A DNA stretch of 64,000 nt from Gordoniibacillus kamchatkensis (GCF_000829455.1 NZ_JXAK01000022.1:1-64000); one strand, 5' to 3'; counted from the first letter of the stretch, positions 42,882-53,237 are shown. Program-made: numbers and translations. The notes: generated by a model not told the origin, from the sequence alone.

Positions 42882-45088
42882 ATGACAGCTGGCTTGAATC
42901 TGAATCGTTATCCGCTTCTGCCTAGCGTAAAGCAGGTGGAATCGCTAGGCGGGGAATATCGAACGGACAAATCCGCGTTTCGTGTCAGGCTGCAGAAGGC
43001 CGTGAACGATATCGGCGATGTAGTCCGCTCGGAGCTGGAATCTATGGGATTTCGCAACGTAATTATGGACGATTCCACTGCTGATAAAACAGACTTGCAG
43101 CTCGATGCGCTTGAATCGTTGTCTGAAGCGGAGCAAAAGACCCTTGCATCGCTGCCGATACCGGATCAGGCCTATATGCTGACAGTTAATCCCGACGGAA
43201 TTCGTATTGGCGCCTTGTCCAAGCAAGGGATTCTTTACGGATTAACCACTCTCGGCCAACTAATATCCAATGGGTCGGAAGGACGCATCCCGTGTCTTCG
43301 GATTATTGACGGGCCGGACATAGCAAAACGGACTATTTCTCCAACTCTTGCTTGGTATGCAGGCTTCGCCCGGGCCGGCTTTGGCATGCAGCTATGGGAC
43401 GGTCCAAGGTGGATGCAATTCATGGATTGGTGTTTCCGCCACAAAATCAATGCTTTGAACGTGGTGATGTACGGGTTCTGGCCGTTCGATTTTCCCGAAT
43501 ATCCGGAGACCGAGCTGAAGGGGATCAAAGTTCGTACGTGGTCCAAAGAAATCAACGATTGGCTCGAGGTTTCGTTTACCCACCCGAACTTAAACAAGCC
43601 TTTCCTCAGCGACATGATTCGGTATGCGAACAAGCGGGGAATCGACGTATATGCATATATCGGGCTCAATTCCTACAGCGGGGGTTATCCGGTCGTCCAT
43701 CCCGAGAGCCGCGCCGTTTTGTCCGAGCAATTAAAATCGCAAGGCCACGTAAACAGCTACGACTCGATGTGTCCTTCCCGGGAAGACGTCAGACGGTATT
43801 TGATCGCCAGCGTCAAGCGTATCGAGGAACTCGGGTTTAACGGACTCGTATTTGAAGAAAGCGAAGAGGTACAGTGGTTCTGCCAATGCGAGGAATGCCG
43901 CACCCGATACGGCCACCTTGCCCCGAACGATGCGAAGCATACCGTTTCCGTACAATTGCTGCAGGAATATGAGAAAGTGCTTCGCCCCGATACGCTGATC
44001 GGCATCAGGTGGCTGCGCGAACCGCCGATAGTGAAATCCGATACGTATTTGCGGCAATGGGCGGATCGGTTGCCTGCGCGCGTGAAGCTGTTCTGGGCCC
44101 CCGGGCTGGAAGATGACGACCGCGAGTTTTTGAAGTGGGTCGGCATTTTTGGCCGAGATCGCATCTATTCGCGTAACTGCGAAGGCAGCGGATTTGCCGC
44201 CAGCTTGGGACGAATTCCTTATTTAATTCCAGACACGTTCCCCGAAAGTTTGAAAAATTACACGTTCCAGCATCTGTGGAACGACATCTCCCAATTCCAG
44301 GGCGCGGTCAATCAACGCTGCGCCGGCATCAACGGCTACGGCTTCGAGTGGTACGGCCACGAGCATTATTTTATGGCCACCGCCCAATTCGGCTGGAATT
44401 GTTGGGAGCTCGGCCACTACGAATATTTGAAGCTGGCTTCCCGGCATCTGTTCGGCGAAGAGAACGGCGCGAGATATGAAACCATCGTTCGAACCATTCC
44501 GTGCATTCACGAAACGCAAATTGCGACCGGCTGCCGTCCTTTCCTTTTATGCCGGACAAATATGTGGGCAAAGAGGGCAGACGGTATCTGGAAATGATGG
44601 CGGATCAAATCGACGCCGTGCTTTGCGGCATCGAAGCCATTATGCAATCGCCGCGTTTGCCCGCTGCTGCGGTCGAATGCGCGCAAGCCACGCAGCTGAT
44701 GGCCCGAAGGATGAAGGAAGTGATTTGGGCGGGCATTTACTATAACCGTTTTCTTGAAGCCCGGGAAGACGGGATAACCGATGCGGAGCTGCTCCGCCGC
44801 CTTGCGGAAAAGGCGATCTTCCACGCGGAGGAAGACTACCGGCTCATTAAGGAGAATTATTTCGACTCGGGCGATCACACTTGGACGGGCGTGGCGATTG
44901 GCGAGTACTACATACCGCAGGTAATCAACGAGTATAAGAACGTCTTTCATCCGGTCGTAGGAGCCGGCTTCGAACCCGATCCGGCAGTGAGCAGAATTGT
45001 AGGCGGCGAAAGCCTTCCTTGGGAATGGCTGCTCGAGTGGGGGCCTAGAATCGCCAAAGCCAAGCCGACGGCCGCCATTCGCAAATAA
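42882..45088 (+). CDS. Glycoside hydrolase with GH20b-type N-terminal domain (frameshifted)
   Basis: About 735 residues when joined. Residues about 5-145 resemble the GH20b domain of beta-N-acetylhexosaminidases (YMLTVNPDGIRIGALSKQGILYGLTTLGQL). A TIM-barrel-like part follows, with RGIDVYAYIGLN, GFNGLVFEESEEVQWFCQCEEC (acidic residues next to a CxCxxC cluster) and WAPGLEDDD. The CxCxxC cluster recalls DUF4838/GH67-like proteins. The second frame continues MPDKYVGKEGRRYLEMM to the end. The break lies at about 44500-44530. No signal peptide, so it acts on imported sugars. GGAGGGC precedes ATG 42882. Confidence 0.78.
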
Positions 45089-45128
45089 GTATTCGATAGC
45101 CCGGATCCACGGTTAAGGAGGAAGGGAA

Positions 45129-46280
45129 TTGAAAAGCCGCGTGCTGCAAATATTGGAGGATTTGATCCGAATTGAGAGCGTGAATCCTCATTTCGACCAA
45201 CAAGCTTCCGGCGAGGGAGAGATTGTGCGGTACATCGAGCGTTTTTGCCGCGAAGCGGGTTTATCGGCGGCAAGGCAGCCGGTGTTCCCCGGGAGGGACA
45301 ATGTGCTCATCGAGTTGAAGACAGGACATCCCGACCGGGTGCTTCTGTTCGAGGCTCATATGGATACCGTCTCGCTCGGAAGCATGCCCGATCCGTTGGT
45401 GCCCGTCATGTCAGGCGACCGTTTATACGGCAGGGGCGCATGCGACACGAAAGCATCTTTGGCAGCGATGCTGTCCGCCTTCGAATATCTTGTCCATCAA
45501 CAGGATTCCTTGTCGTGCGATCTGGTTCTTTGCGCTTCCGTCGACGAAGAGCACGCGTACCGGGGGCTGATGGCGTTCCTTGAATTTGACTTGCCGATTA
45601 GCGGGGCGGTTGTAGGCGAGCCGACGAATTTGGAACTTGTCGTCGCGCATAAGGGCTGCGTCCGCTTTGCCGTGGAAACGCATGGCAAGGCGGCTCACAG
45701 CTCCGTTCCGCATCAAGGGGACAACGCCATTAAGCAGATGTGCAAAGTGATCGATTATTTCAGCCGTATAGTGGAACCGAAATTGTCTGCCTCCGTTCAT
45801 CCGTTATGCGGATCGCCTACGATTTCCGTTGGGATTATTCAAGGAGGAAGCCAGATCAATATCGTGCCCGAACGTTGCCGCATTGAAGTAGACCGGCGAA
45901 TTATTCCCGGAGAGGACCCTGAACGGGTCATGGAGGAAATTGGAAACGAGCTGCAGACGAATCTGTCTCCACTGGGCGTATCGCTCCAAACTCGGGAGCT
46001 GCTGCTGGATTGGGCCTTGAATACGCCGATCGACTCGGAAATCGTACTCAGTGCGCAGCGTGCAGCCGAACAGCTTTCTCTAAATTGTGTTCCGTCCGGT
46101 GCGACTTACGGCAGCGATGCCAGCAAACTGCAAGCATTAAAAGGGATTCCGAGCATCGTGCTTGGGCCAGGCTCCATTCATCAGGCGCATTCCGTCGAGG
46201 AATGGGTTTCCATGAAGGAAGTCGAGTTGGCGGAAAAATTATATATCCGGCTAGCGCAACAGTTCGGCAAAAGATCATGA
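45129..46280 (+). CDS. M20 family metallopeptidase/deacylase (ArgE/DapE-like)
   Basis: A 383-residue M20 protein. Metal and catalytic residues: LFEAHMDTVS (His, Asp), LYGRGACDTKASLAAM (Asp), SVDEEHAYRG (Glu-Glu) and GEPTNLELVVAHKG. The C-terminal His lies in GPGSIHQAHSVEEWVSM. ArgE/DapE enzymes remove acyl groups from N-acyl amino acids. The TTG 45129 start has AAGGAGGAAGGG upstream. It parallels the AspA-like deacylase of the first cluster. Confidence 0.9.
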   Translation: MKSRVLQILEDLIRIESVNPHFDQQASGEGEIVRYIERFCREAGLSAARQPVFPGRDNVLIELKTGHPDRVLLFEAHMDTVSLGSMPDPLVPVMSGDRLYGRGACDTKASLAAMLSAFEYLVHQQDSLSCDLVLCASVDEEHAYRGLMAFLEFDLPISGAVVGEPTNLELVVAHKGCVRFAVETHGKAAHSSVPHQGDNAIKQMCKVIDYFSRIVEPKLSASVHPLCGSPTISVGIIQGGSQINIVPERCRIEVDRRIIPGEDPERVMEEIGNELQTNLSPLGVSLQTRELLLDWALNTPIDSEIVLSAQRAAEQLSLNCVPSGATYGSDASKLQALKGIPSIVLGPGSIHQAHSVEEWVSMKEVELAEKLYIRLAQQFGKRS

Positions 46281-46327
46281 TCGGTTGGGAGTCGTCCCGG
46301 AATGAGGCAAATAGGCGGGAGGATACG

Positions 46328-47065
46328 ATGAAAATATCGGATCGAGTATATTTGGTGGGAAGCGGCAAATACGGAATGGAGCTAAGCCACTCCACGGACT
46401 GCAACGTATATTTGCTGGATGGCGGCGGCGAGTACGCCCTTATCGATGCCGGCGGCGGTGTCGAGCCGGAACGAATCGTTCAAAACATCGAAAGTCACGG
46501 CATTGCCATGAAAGATGTCGCCCACTTGCTTCTGACCCACGTTCATGGCGATCATGCGGCTGGAGCGCAATATTTTCATCATCGATATGGTTTGAATGTC
46601 GTCGTTTCGGCGGAAGCCGCTCCATGGCTCGAGCAAGGAGATATGAACAAGACCAGCTTAACACATGCGATCAGAGGCGGTGTATACCCGGCAGATTTTT
46701 CGTTTCAGGCATGTCCGGTATCCCGGCGGGTTCAGGAGCATGACCTTATCCGGATTGGACATATGGAACTAACGGTCTATGAGACGCCGGGTCATTCCCG
46801 CGGCCACGTTTCCTACTTGTGGGAGCAAGACGGTCGAAGAAGCTTGTTTTCAGGGGATGTCGTGTTCGCGGGCGGCAAAGTGGTGATCCAATATATATGG
46901 GATTGCAGCATCCCTGAATATGCCGACTCGATGGCTAAGCTTCATTCACTAGGACTACACCGCCTATACCCAGGTCACGGCCCTTTCCTTTTAGCCAATG
47001 CGGCGAAACATATCGAAACCGCGCATCGGTATTTCACCAGGTTGGAGGTACCGCCGAATTTTTAG
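46328..47065 (+). CDS. MBL fold metallo-hydrolase
   Basis: A 245-residue MBL hydrolase: THVHGDHAAG (zinc ligands), YETPGHSRGHVSY, FSGDVVFAGGK (Asp) and LYPGHGPF (last His). The N-terminus (SDRVYLVGSGKYGMELSHSTDCNVYLLDGG) mirrors the MBL gene at 17841, so the two clusters share this step. It starts at ATG 46328 after GGGAGGATACG; longer in-frame extensions overlap the M20 gene. Confidence 0.89.
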   Translation: MKISDRVYLVGSGKYGMELSHSTDCNVYLLDGGGEYALIDAGGGVEPERIVQNIESHGIAMKDVAHLLLTHVHGDHAAGAQYFHHRYGLNVVVSAEAAPWLEQGDMNKTSLTHAIRGGVYPADFSFQACPVSRRVQEHDLIRIGHMELTVYETPGHSRGHVSYLWEQDGRRSLFSGDVVFAGGKVVIQYIWDCSIPEYADSMAKLHSLGLHRLYPGHGPFLLANAAKHIETAHRYFTRLEVPPNF

Positions 47066-47101
47066 ATTTCAAACTTGATGAGCAGAGGAGTTCGGTCGCT
47101 T

Positions 47102-48229
47102 ATGAATTCACTTTTGGCGAAACAATTGTTTGTCGGACTGGACCGATGCACCTGGCTTTACAGCGGGGCGGAAACCCCCCCTCTCCGCGGAAGTTTGGAC
47201 GCGATGACCGATTACATGCATGCCCGCAGCTTGGGGCCTATCGGCAGGGAAAAAAATGCGGAAATCGAGCTCAGCTGCAGACGAAACGCAGCGGCATTGA
47301 TGCATGGGAAAAGCGAAGACATCGCCTTTCTGTCCAATACGTCCGAAGTCATCTCCATGCTGGCTCAGGCCCTTGATTTGCGTAAAGGAGATAACGTCGT
47401 CGTTCATACCTTAGAGTTTCCATCCGGAATTTTGCCTTGGCTTGCGCTTAAGGAACGCGGGGTGGAAATCCGCGTAGTTGAGCATGAGCAGTGGCAGGTC
47501 AGTCCTGAGCATATTCTCAACGCGGTTGACGCTAGAACTAAACTGGTTATGACTAGTCACGTCAGCTATTTGTCGGGCGCCCGGCTTGACTATCGCGAGC
47601 TGTATCGCGAATTGCGAAACACCGACACGCTGCTTTTGCTTGATGTCACGCAGTCGCTGGGCGTCGTCCCCGTCCATATGTACGAATCGGATTTTACCGT
47701 CTGCAGCTCTTATAAGTGGCTGCTGTCTGTTCATGGGGCCGGTATTCTTGGCATTAATTCCGCGAGAACGGCTGACATCGTCCCGAAATATGTAGGGTGG
47801 CGCAGCGTTCGGGACATGTTTAGCCCCGATCGATTCGAATCGTTCTCCTTTCACGCCGATGCCAAAAAGTTCGAGCTGGGATACCCCAGTTATCCCACCA
47901 TGTACGCTATGAATTATTCTACAAATCTGCTGCTGCAGACCGGCATCGACAATATCGAACGGCATGTACTCGCGCTTGGCGGCTATTTAATCAACGAATT
48001 AAAGACGCGCGGCTATAAAGTGATGACCTCGTCGGAACCGGATCGGAGAGCCGGCAACATTTGCATCCTGCATGACCGGGCGGAACAGATCGCGCAGTTC
48101 CTTTTATCGGAAAATGTGTACGTTTGGGGCGGCGACGGGCGCTTTCGGGCATCCATTCATGCGTTCAACGATATGGACGATATTCGTACTTTGCTCGGCC
48201 TGCTCTCCAGATTTGAGAAAGAATGCTGA
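47102..48229 (+). CDS. Class V aminotransferase family protein
   Basis: A 375-residue PLP enzyme of aminotransferase class V / cysteine-desulfurase-like fold. Visible: LGPIGREKNAEIELSCRRNAAALM, the cofactor loop SNTSEVISMLAQAL, HTLEFPSGILPW, LLLDVTQSLGVVP (PLP Asp, Gln) and CSSYKWLLSVHGAGIL (PLP Lys). It starts at ATG 47102 with GAGGAG 11 bases upstream. Its operon suggests an amino-group removal or lyase step on the compound taken up by the ribose-type importer. Confidence 0.88.
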   Translation: MNSLLAKQLFVGLDRCTWLYSGAETPPLRGSLDAMTDYMHARSLGPIGREKNAEIELSCRRNAAALMHGKSEDIAFLSNTSEVISMLAQALDLRKGDNVVVHTLEFPSGILPWLALKERGVEIRVVEHEQWQVSPEHILNAVDARTKLVMTSHVSYLSGARLDYRELYRELRNTDTLLLLDVTQSLGVVPVHMYESDFTVCSSYKWLLSVHGAGILGINSARTADIVPKYVGWRSVRDMFSPDRFESFSFHADAKKFELGYPSYPTMYAMNYSTNLLLQTGIDNIERHVLALGGYLINELKTRGYKVMTSSEPDRRAGNICILHDRAEQIAQFLLSENVYVWGGDGRFRASIHAFNDMDDIRTLLGLLSRFEKEC

Positions 48230-48251
48230 TCGTATGGGAGGGAATTAAGCC

Positions 48252-49274
48252 ATGAAAGCGCTCATGTGGACGGCACCAGAAAGGATGGAATTTTGCGAAG
48301 TGGAGGAACCTGCCATTCTGGAGGGCGATGTGCTTCTGCGCGTAGAGGCCGTCGGAATATGCGGTTCGGAAATCGAAGGGTATTTGGGCCACAATAGCCT
48401 GCGTGTGCCGCCCCTTGTTATGGGACATGAGTTTTGCGGAATCGTCGAACGTGCAGGGCATCAAAGCCAGGCTAAACTAATCGGGCAAAAAGCGGTTGTC
48501 AATCCGCTGCTGTTTTGCGGCAAATGCCCGTCTTGCCGTAAAGGCTTAACCAACTTATGTGCGAGCAGGAGAATTATCGGCATCCACCTTCCCGGCGCGT
48601 TCGCCGAATACGTGGCTGTTCCAGCGAGCGCCGTCGTTCCGGTTCCGGAGCGGTTGAATTCCTTCCGGGCAGCTCTGGCGGAGCCTTTGGCTTGTTCGCT
48701 AAGGGCGGCCCGACGCGCCATGGAGCGCCATCCGTTTGCCAACGTCCTCGTGATCGGCGCCGGCGGGATCGGGCTGCTCTGCGCAATGGTCGCAAAACTG
48801 TTGGGAGCCTCGCTCGTCATGATGGCGGACACGAACGAGATGAGGCTGGAGTCCGCTTCGCGGTGCGGAGTTGACTATACGTTCAATCCGAAGAATACGG
48901 CATTGGCCGAGGCGGTAAGCTCGATTGCCGGTGAAAAAGGGGTGGACGTCGTTATCGATGCGGCGGGCTTTCAGTCGACTCGCGAAAGCGCCCTTAAGAT
49001 CGTCAATCCGGGCGGAACGTTCATGAATATCGGCCTCGGCGTCGACGATACGAGCTTGCGGATCAATCACCTTATACGCAACGAGATCGAAATTCTCGGT
49101 TCTTTCTGTTATACGGCTCAAGACTTTTACGAGAGTGTGCAGCTATTGATCAGCGGAAAAATTCAGGAAGACGGTTGGACGGAGATCCGGTCGCTGCGAG
49201 ATGGAGGAGCTGCGTTCTCCGACCTTGTCGCCGGGAAGGTCAATTCCGGAAAAATATTGCTGCAAACGACTTGA
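48252..49274 (+). CDS. Zinc-dependent alcohol dehydrogenase
   Basis: A 340-residue medium-chain dehydrogenase of the sorbitol/threonine dehydrogenase type. Catalytic zinc: GICGSEIEGYLG (Cys) and GHEFCGIV (His-Glu). Structural zinc: CGKCPSCRKGLTNLC (four Cys). NAD fold: VIGAGGIGLL. It would oxidise a secondary alcohol of a sugar-like intermediate. GGAGGGAATT precedes the ATG. Confidence 0.92.
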   Translation: MKALMWTAPERMEFCEVEEPAILEGDVLLRVEAVGICGSEIEGYLGHNSLRVPPLVMGHEFCGIVERAGHQSQAKLIGQKAVVNPLLFCGKCPSCRKGLTNLCASRRIIGIHLPGAFAEYVAVPASAVVPVPERLNSFRAALAEPLACSLRAARRAMERHPFANVLVIGAGGIGLLCAMVAKLLGASLVMMADTNEMRLESASRCGVDYTFNPKNTALAEAVSSIAGEKGVDVVIDAAGFQSTRESALKIVNPGGTFMNIGLGVDDTSLRINHLIRNEIEILGSFCYTAQDFYESVQLLISGKIQEDGWTEIRSLRDGGAAFSDLVAGKVNSGKILLQTT

Positions 49275-49288
49275 GCGGAGGCGCACAC

Positions 49289-50299
49289 ATGAACAAAGTA
49301 AAGGTAGGTATCCTCGGCCTAGGCAGCTGGGGGGAATGTCATCTTCAAGCTTATCAATCCTTGCCTCATGTGGAAGTGGCGGCGATTTGCGATATCAATG
49401 CGGAACGGGTGCGGACGATTGCGGCCCAGTATGGCATCGCTGACTATTACACCAACGAAGACGATCTTATCGGGCGTGCCGATATCGAACTAGTGAGTGT
49501 CGTCACCTTCGAAAAAGAGCACTTGAAATCGACTGTGAAGGCATTGGAAGGAGGCAAGCACGTTCTTGTCGAAAAGCCGGTCACGACCGACTTGCGGGAG
49601 GCGGTCGCGATGCGGGAAACGGCGGAACGCACCGGGAGATGGCTTATTCCCGGCCACCTGCTCCGCTTCGAGCCGAAGAGCATCGAGGTGTATGAAGCTA
49701 TCCGCGACGGGCGAATCGGCCGTCCCGTATCCATGTATTTGAGGCGCTCCAGGCAGCAGTCGTTGTTTGCAACGTATCAAAGGACTCACACCGTATACGA
49801 ATTGATGATTCACGATCTTGATTTGGCCATATGGTATGCCGGAAGCCGCGTGCGAAACGTGAGGGCGTACGGGAGATCGGTGTCCGGCGCGGACGTTCCG
49901 GAAATTTTGTGGGCCAATCTCGAATTTGCCAACGGGACGCTGGCCGTACTGCAAAGCAACTGGATGACTCCGGATGAAGCGGGCATCGAAATTCACGATG
50001 CCGCGGAAATTATCGGCGTTAACGGCATGGCCCGGTTCGAAACAGAGCCGGCCGGCGTGCAAATCTTGAATAGGCAAGGGCGAAGAACGACGGATCTATC
50101 GGTGCACAACCGGTTAGGCGGAAGAATAGCAGGCGCTTTGCGCGAACAATTGAACTTTATTACGCAATGTCTCATGCACAGACAAGAACCGGTCCATACT
50201 TCGTTCGCGGATGCCGTTCACGGCGTACAGGTGGCGGATGCCATCATCAAATCGGCGAAACTGAACCGGGACATCCGGATTGAAGATTTGGATGTATAA
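49289..50299 (+). CDS. Gfo/Idh/MocA family oxidoreductase
   Basis: A 336-residue oxidoreductase: GILGLGSWGECHLQAY (GxGxxG), SVVTFEKEHLKSTVKALEGGKHVLVEKPV (VEKP) and LMIHDLDLAIWYAG (catalytic His-Asp). It is the closest in layout to the gene at 16816, which has GIHDIDLMHWY at the same place. It starts at ATG 49289 after GGAGGCGC and is the last intact gene of the second cluster. Confidence 0.9.
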   Translation: MNKVKVGILGLGSWGECHLQAYQSLPHVEVAAICDINAERVRTIAAQYGIADYYTNEDDLIGRADIELVSVVTFEKEHLKSTVKALEGGKHVLVEKPVTTDLREAVAMRETAERTGRWLIPGHLLRFEPKSIEVYEAIRDGRIGRPVSMYLRRSRQQSLFATYQRTHTVYELMIHDLDLAIWYAGSRVRNVRAYGRSVSGADVPEILWANLEFANGTLAVLQSNWMTPDEAGIEIHDAAEIIGVNGMARFETEPAGVQILNRQGRRTTDLSVHNRLGGRIAGALREQLNFITQCLMHRQEPVHTSFADAVHGVQVADAIIKSAKLNRDIRIEDLDV

Positions 50300-50426
50300 A
50301 CACATATCGGTCGCCGCGGCAGTGAAGCGAATTTTTCAGAGGGCATGCAACTTCGGGCTCGGCGAAGAGGATGTGAGCGCGGTGTACAAATACTACTCAC
50401 AAAGCGCCAATATAGACCGGGAGTAA
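50292..50426 (+). pseudogene. Remnant of a 3-hydroxyisobutyrate-dehydrogenase-like gene
   Basis: A 45-codon frame overlapping the end of the previous gene. Its tail, AVKRIFQRACNFGLGEEDVSAVYKYY, resembles the C-terminal helix of beta-hydroxyacid dehydrogenases (pattern 'A-x-x-x-G-x-G-E-E-D-x-S-A-V-Y-K'). The nucleotide-binding and catalytic parts are missing. It is probably the scar of a deleted final gene of the operon. The call rests on a short match. Confidence 0.4.
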
Positions 50427-50453
50427 GGCGGTTGACCGCCGGCCAGCCAGTAT

Positions 50454-50500
50454 AATAAAACGGAGCCATGCGCCGCCAACGCGCATGGCTCCGTTTTATT
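50454..50500 (+). terminator. Bidirectional terminator
   Basis: A 20-bp perfect stem, AATAAAACGGAGCCATGCGC / GCGCATGGCTCCGTTTTATT, with a 7-nt loop and T-rich ends on both strands. It ends the second catabolic cluster. Confidence 0.92.
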
Positions 50501-50763
50501 CTTTCAACGAACGACGATCGTAACGCATCGATAACGAGCTCGGCTGTCCGTTTCGGCTTGGTAACTATTATCACGGAGCCGGAGAGCTTATGAAGGTTGG
50601 AACATTGTTGGTTAATAGTTGCGTGATGAAATATTACACAAATAACCCGAGGGAGGCACGATTAATAGCAAGAGACGAGGCGTAACAAAAGGATGAAAGC
50701 GGAAACATGTAAAGTAATATAACATAATCACAAATTTTTTTCACTAAACTATAAAAATTTCAC

Positions 50764-50795
50764 TTTACTAAAACGCTTTCTCGAGTTAATATAAT
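50764..50795 (+). promoter_or_regulatory. Probable promoter of the D-Ala-D-Ala locus
   Basis: A consensus -10 TATAAT is at 50790-50795. The -35 is poor (TTTACT at 50764 is 20 bp away). A cre-like AAAACGCTTTC sits between, which would suit carbon catabolite control. The gap 50501-50877 is otherwise AT-rich with no gene seen. Confidence 0.45.
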
Positions 50796-50877
50796 CTTAA
50801 GAAAGTCATAAAATATGACACATTTCATTCTTGATCGACATTAAACGACATAATTGAGGATCGTTCCGGAGGTACAC

Positions 50878-51546
50878 ATGGATCTTCATCTGCAGGCAAC
50901 GCCGTCTCGCGAATCGGGAGAACCTTTGGTCCCGCTGTCGAACCTGTCTCCCCGAATCAAGGTGTTTCCGTATTATTATCATCACAATGTTACAGGGGCG
51001 ATGAACGAATGCTATTTGCGCGCTGGGGCGGCACAGCGGCTCGTACAAGCGGCCGGGAAGCTCCCGAAGGGACTGCATTTCCTCGTTTTGGACGGCTGGA
51101 GGCCATACGAGGTGCAAAAAGCGCTGTACGATATGACAAAAGAAGCTTTTGAGAAAAAAGGCATGAGCGAAGACGAGGTTCGCCGCGAGATTTCCAAATT
51201 TGTCGCCTATCCGTCGGACGATGCGGATGCCCCTTCTCCGCATATGACCGGCGGTGCGGTCGATCTTACGATCGCCGGAGCGGACGGCTGGCTCGACATG
51301 GGAACGGGCTTCGACGAATTTACCGAAAAAGCGAGAACGGACTGGTACGAAACGGCCAAAGCTCTAAGCGAAGCCGAACGCGCCGTCCGGGACAACAGAA
51401 GGCTGCTCAAGCAAGCGATGACGGAAGCCGGATTTCGCAGCTATGACGAAGAATGGTGGCATTTCGACTACGGGAATATACCGTGGGGGAAAGCGACCAA
51501 TCAAGTCGCCATTTATAAAGGTGTGAAGCAAGTTTCAATATATTAA
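50878..51546 (+). CDS. D-Ala-D-Ala dipeptidase (VanX-type, M15 family)
   Basis: A 222-residue zinc dipeptidase of family M15D. Residues equivalent to VanX: Arg75 in LDGWRPYEVQ, zinc ligands His122 and Asp129 in SPHMTGGAVD, and Glu192 plus His195 in EEWWHFDYG. It hydrolyses D-Ala-D-Ala to two D-Ala. No signal peptide, so it works in the cytoplasm on imported dipeptide. The absence of vanH, vanA and vanRS argues for nutrient use or wall recycling and not vancomycin resistance. CGGAGG precedes ATG 50878. Confidence 0.93.
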   Translation: MDLHLQATPSRESGEPLVPLSNLSPRIKVFPYYYHHNVTGAMNECYLRAGAAQRLVQAAGKLPKGLHFLVLDGWRPYEVQKALYDMTKEAFEKKGMSEDEVRREISKFVAYPSDDADAPSPHMTGGAVDLTIAGADGWLDMGTGFDEFTEKARTDWYETAKALSEAERAVRDNRRLLKQAMTEAGFRSYDEEWWHFDYGNIPWGKATNQVAIYKGVKQVSIY

Positions 51547-51610
51547 ATTAAAATTTAATATATTGTGACTTTATATAAACTTATCATCATATTTATTTAG
51601 GAGGGTTCCC

Positions 51611-53214
51611 ATGAAGTCAAGATTTGTGCAAACCTCTCTTTTGCTCGTTCTGGCAGCGGCGCTGACGGCTTGCAGCAACAAACCGAGCCAGCAACCCGCG
51701 CAGCAAAATCCCGCGCCGTCCCCCGCAGCGGCCGCAAGCAGCTCTGCCGCAGGCAAAGACTCCCTGGTCGTGGCCATGACAGCTGACGAAGGCACCCTTG
51801 ATCCCGCCGTGACGATGGACAACGCAGCCTGGAAAATTACGTATCCGACGTACGAACGGCTGGTCGAATACAATGGGGCGTCAACGGAAGTGAAGCCGGG
51901 GCTCGCCAAGGAATGGAAAGTTTCTCCGGACGGCCTCACCTGGACGTTCATCTTGAACGAAGGGCACAAATTCGCCGACGGAACGCCGGTCGACGCGCAG
52001 GCTGTCAAGTTCACGTTCGACCGCATCCTGAAAATCGCCAAAGGGCCGGTCGATGTGTTCGGCGTCATTCAGGATATCAAAGTGCAGGACCCGAACACCG
52101 TCGTGTTCACGCTCAAGAAAAACTTCCCGCCGTTTCTGTCCACGCTGGCCGCGAACTACGGCGGCATCGTCAATCCGAAGGTGATGGAGCACGAATCGAA
52201 CGGCGATTTGGGCCAAAATTATTTGGCCAGCCATACGATGGGCAGCGGTCCTTACCAGCTGGCGGAATGGAAAAAAGGCGAGTATTTGAAGCTTGAGCTC
52301 AATCCGAACTCCGCCGGCAAGCCTGCGCTCAAAACCGTATATTTCAAAATCGTCGCCGACTCCTCGGCGCAGCGCCTGCAGCTGGAAAAGGCGATATCGA
52401 CATCGCGGAAGGCATCCCGGTCGAGCAGCTGAAAAGCGTCTCCGCTCTGCCGAACGCGCAGGTCGTACAGAAGCCCAGCCTGTTTGTCGACATTGCCTAC
52501 ATCAATGCGAGCAAGGGCAACCCGGCGCTGCAAAACCCGAAAGTGCGGCAGGCGATCAGCTACGCGGTCGATTACGGCTCCCTGACGAAAGCGGTGCAGC
52601 AGGGCTACGCCACGCAAATGCGCGGGCCTATCCCGCAAGGGCTGTGGGGCCACGACGACCAGGCGAAGCAGTACACGCACGATACGGCGAAAGCGAAGTC
52701 GCTGCTCGCCGAAGCGGGAGTGAGCAACCTGTCGCTGGATCTGCTGTATTCGGACAAGTGGCCGTGGTGGGAGACGGAAGCGCTGACGCTGCAATCGTAT
52801 TTGGCCGAAGCGGGAATCAAGCTTAACCTGAAAAAAGTGGCTTACGCGACGCAGCGCGACATGATCGACAAAGGGCAGTTCGATCTGTCCCTCGGCATTT
52901 GGAGCCCGGACTTCGCCGACCCGTTCATGTTCATGAACTACTGGTTCGATTCGAAAAACTTCGGCCTGTCCGGCAACCGCGCCTTCTACAAAAACGACAA
53001 GGTGGACGAGCTCGTTCGCAGCGCCGCTTCGAGCAACGACCAGGCGCAGCGCGAAAAGCTGTATAAAGAAGTGCAAAACATCGTCATCGACGACGCTCCG
53101 TACCTGTACCTGTATCAGAAAGATTATTTGCTCCCGATCAGCAAAGGCGTTAAAGGCTTTAACTACAATCCGATGCTGGAAGGTATTTACAATCTGGCAG
53201 AGATGTCGAAATAG
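51611..53214 (+). CDS. Dipeptide ABC transporter substrate-binding lipoprotein (frameshifted)
   Basis: About 534 residues when joined; DppA-like SBP_bac_5 family. The lipobox is LTAC, followed by a Pro/Gln/Ala-rich linker. GLAKEWKVSPDGLTWTFILNEGHKFADG is the family signature. The second frame continues GDIDIAEGIPVEQL to KGFNYNPMLEGIYNLAE. One G is missing near 52390 ('gaaaaggcg' for 'gaaaagggcg'). It presumably captures D-Ala-D-Ala or wall peptides for the VanX-type enzyme. AGGAGGG precedes the ATG. Confidence 0.9.
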
Positions 53215-53237
53215 ATGAAGGAGCGAGGTGTTTCCAC

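Noticed and set aside
50878-51546. Vancomycin resistance cluster
   Set aside because: The VanX-type enzyme stands without vanH, vanA or vanRS and lies beside a dipeptide importer and alanine catabolism genes.
13600-52432. Programmed ribosomal frameshifting in the broken genes
   Set aside because: The breaks are spread over unrelated enzyme families, lack a common slippery heptamer plus stem, and mostly need one added base in a homopolymer.
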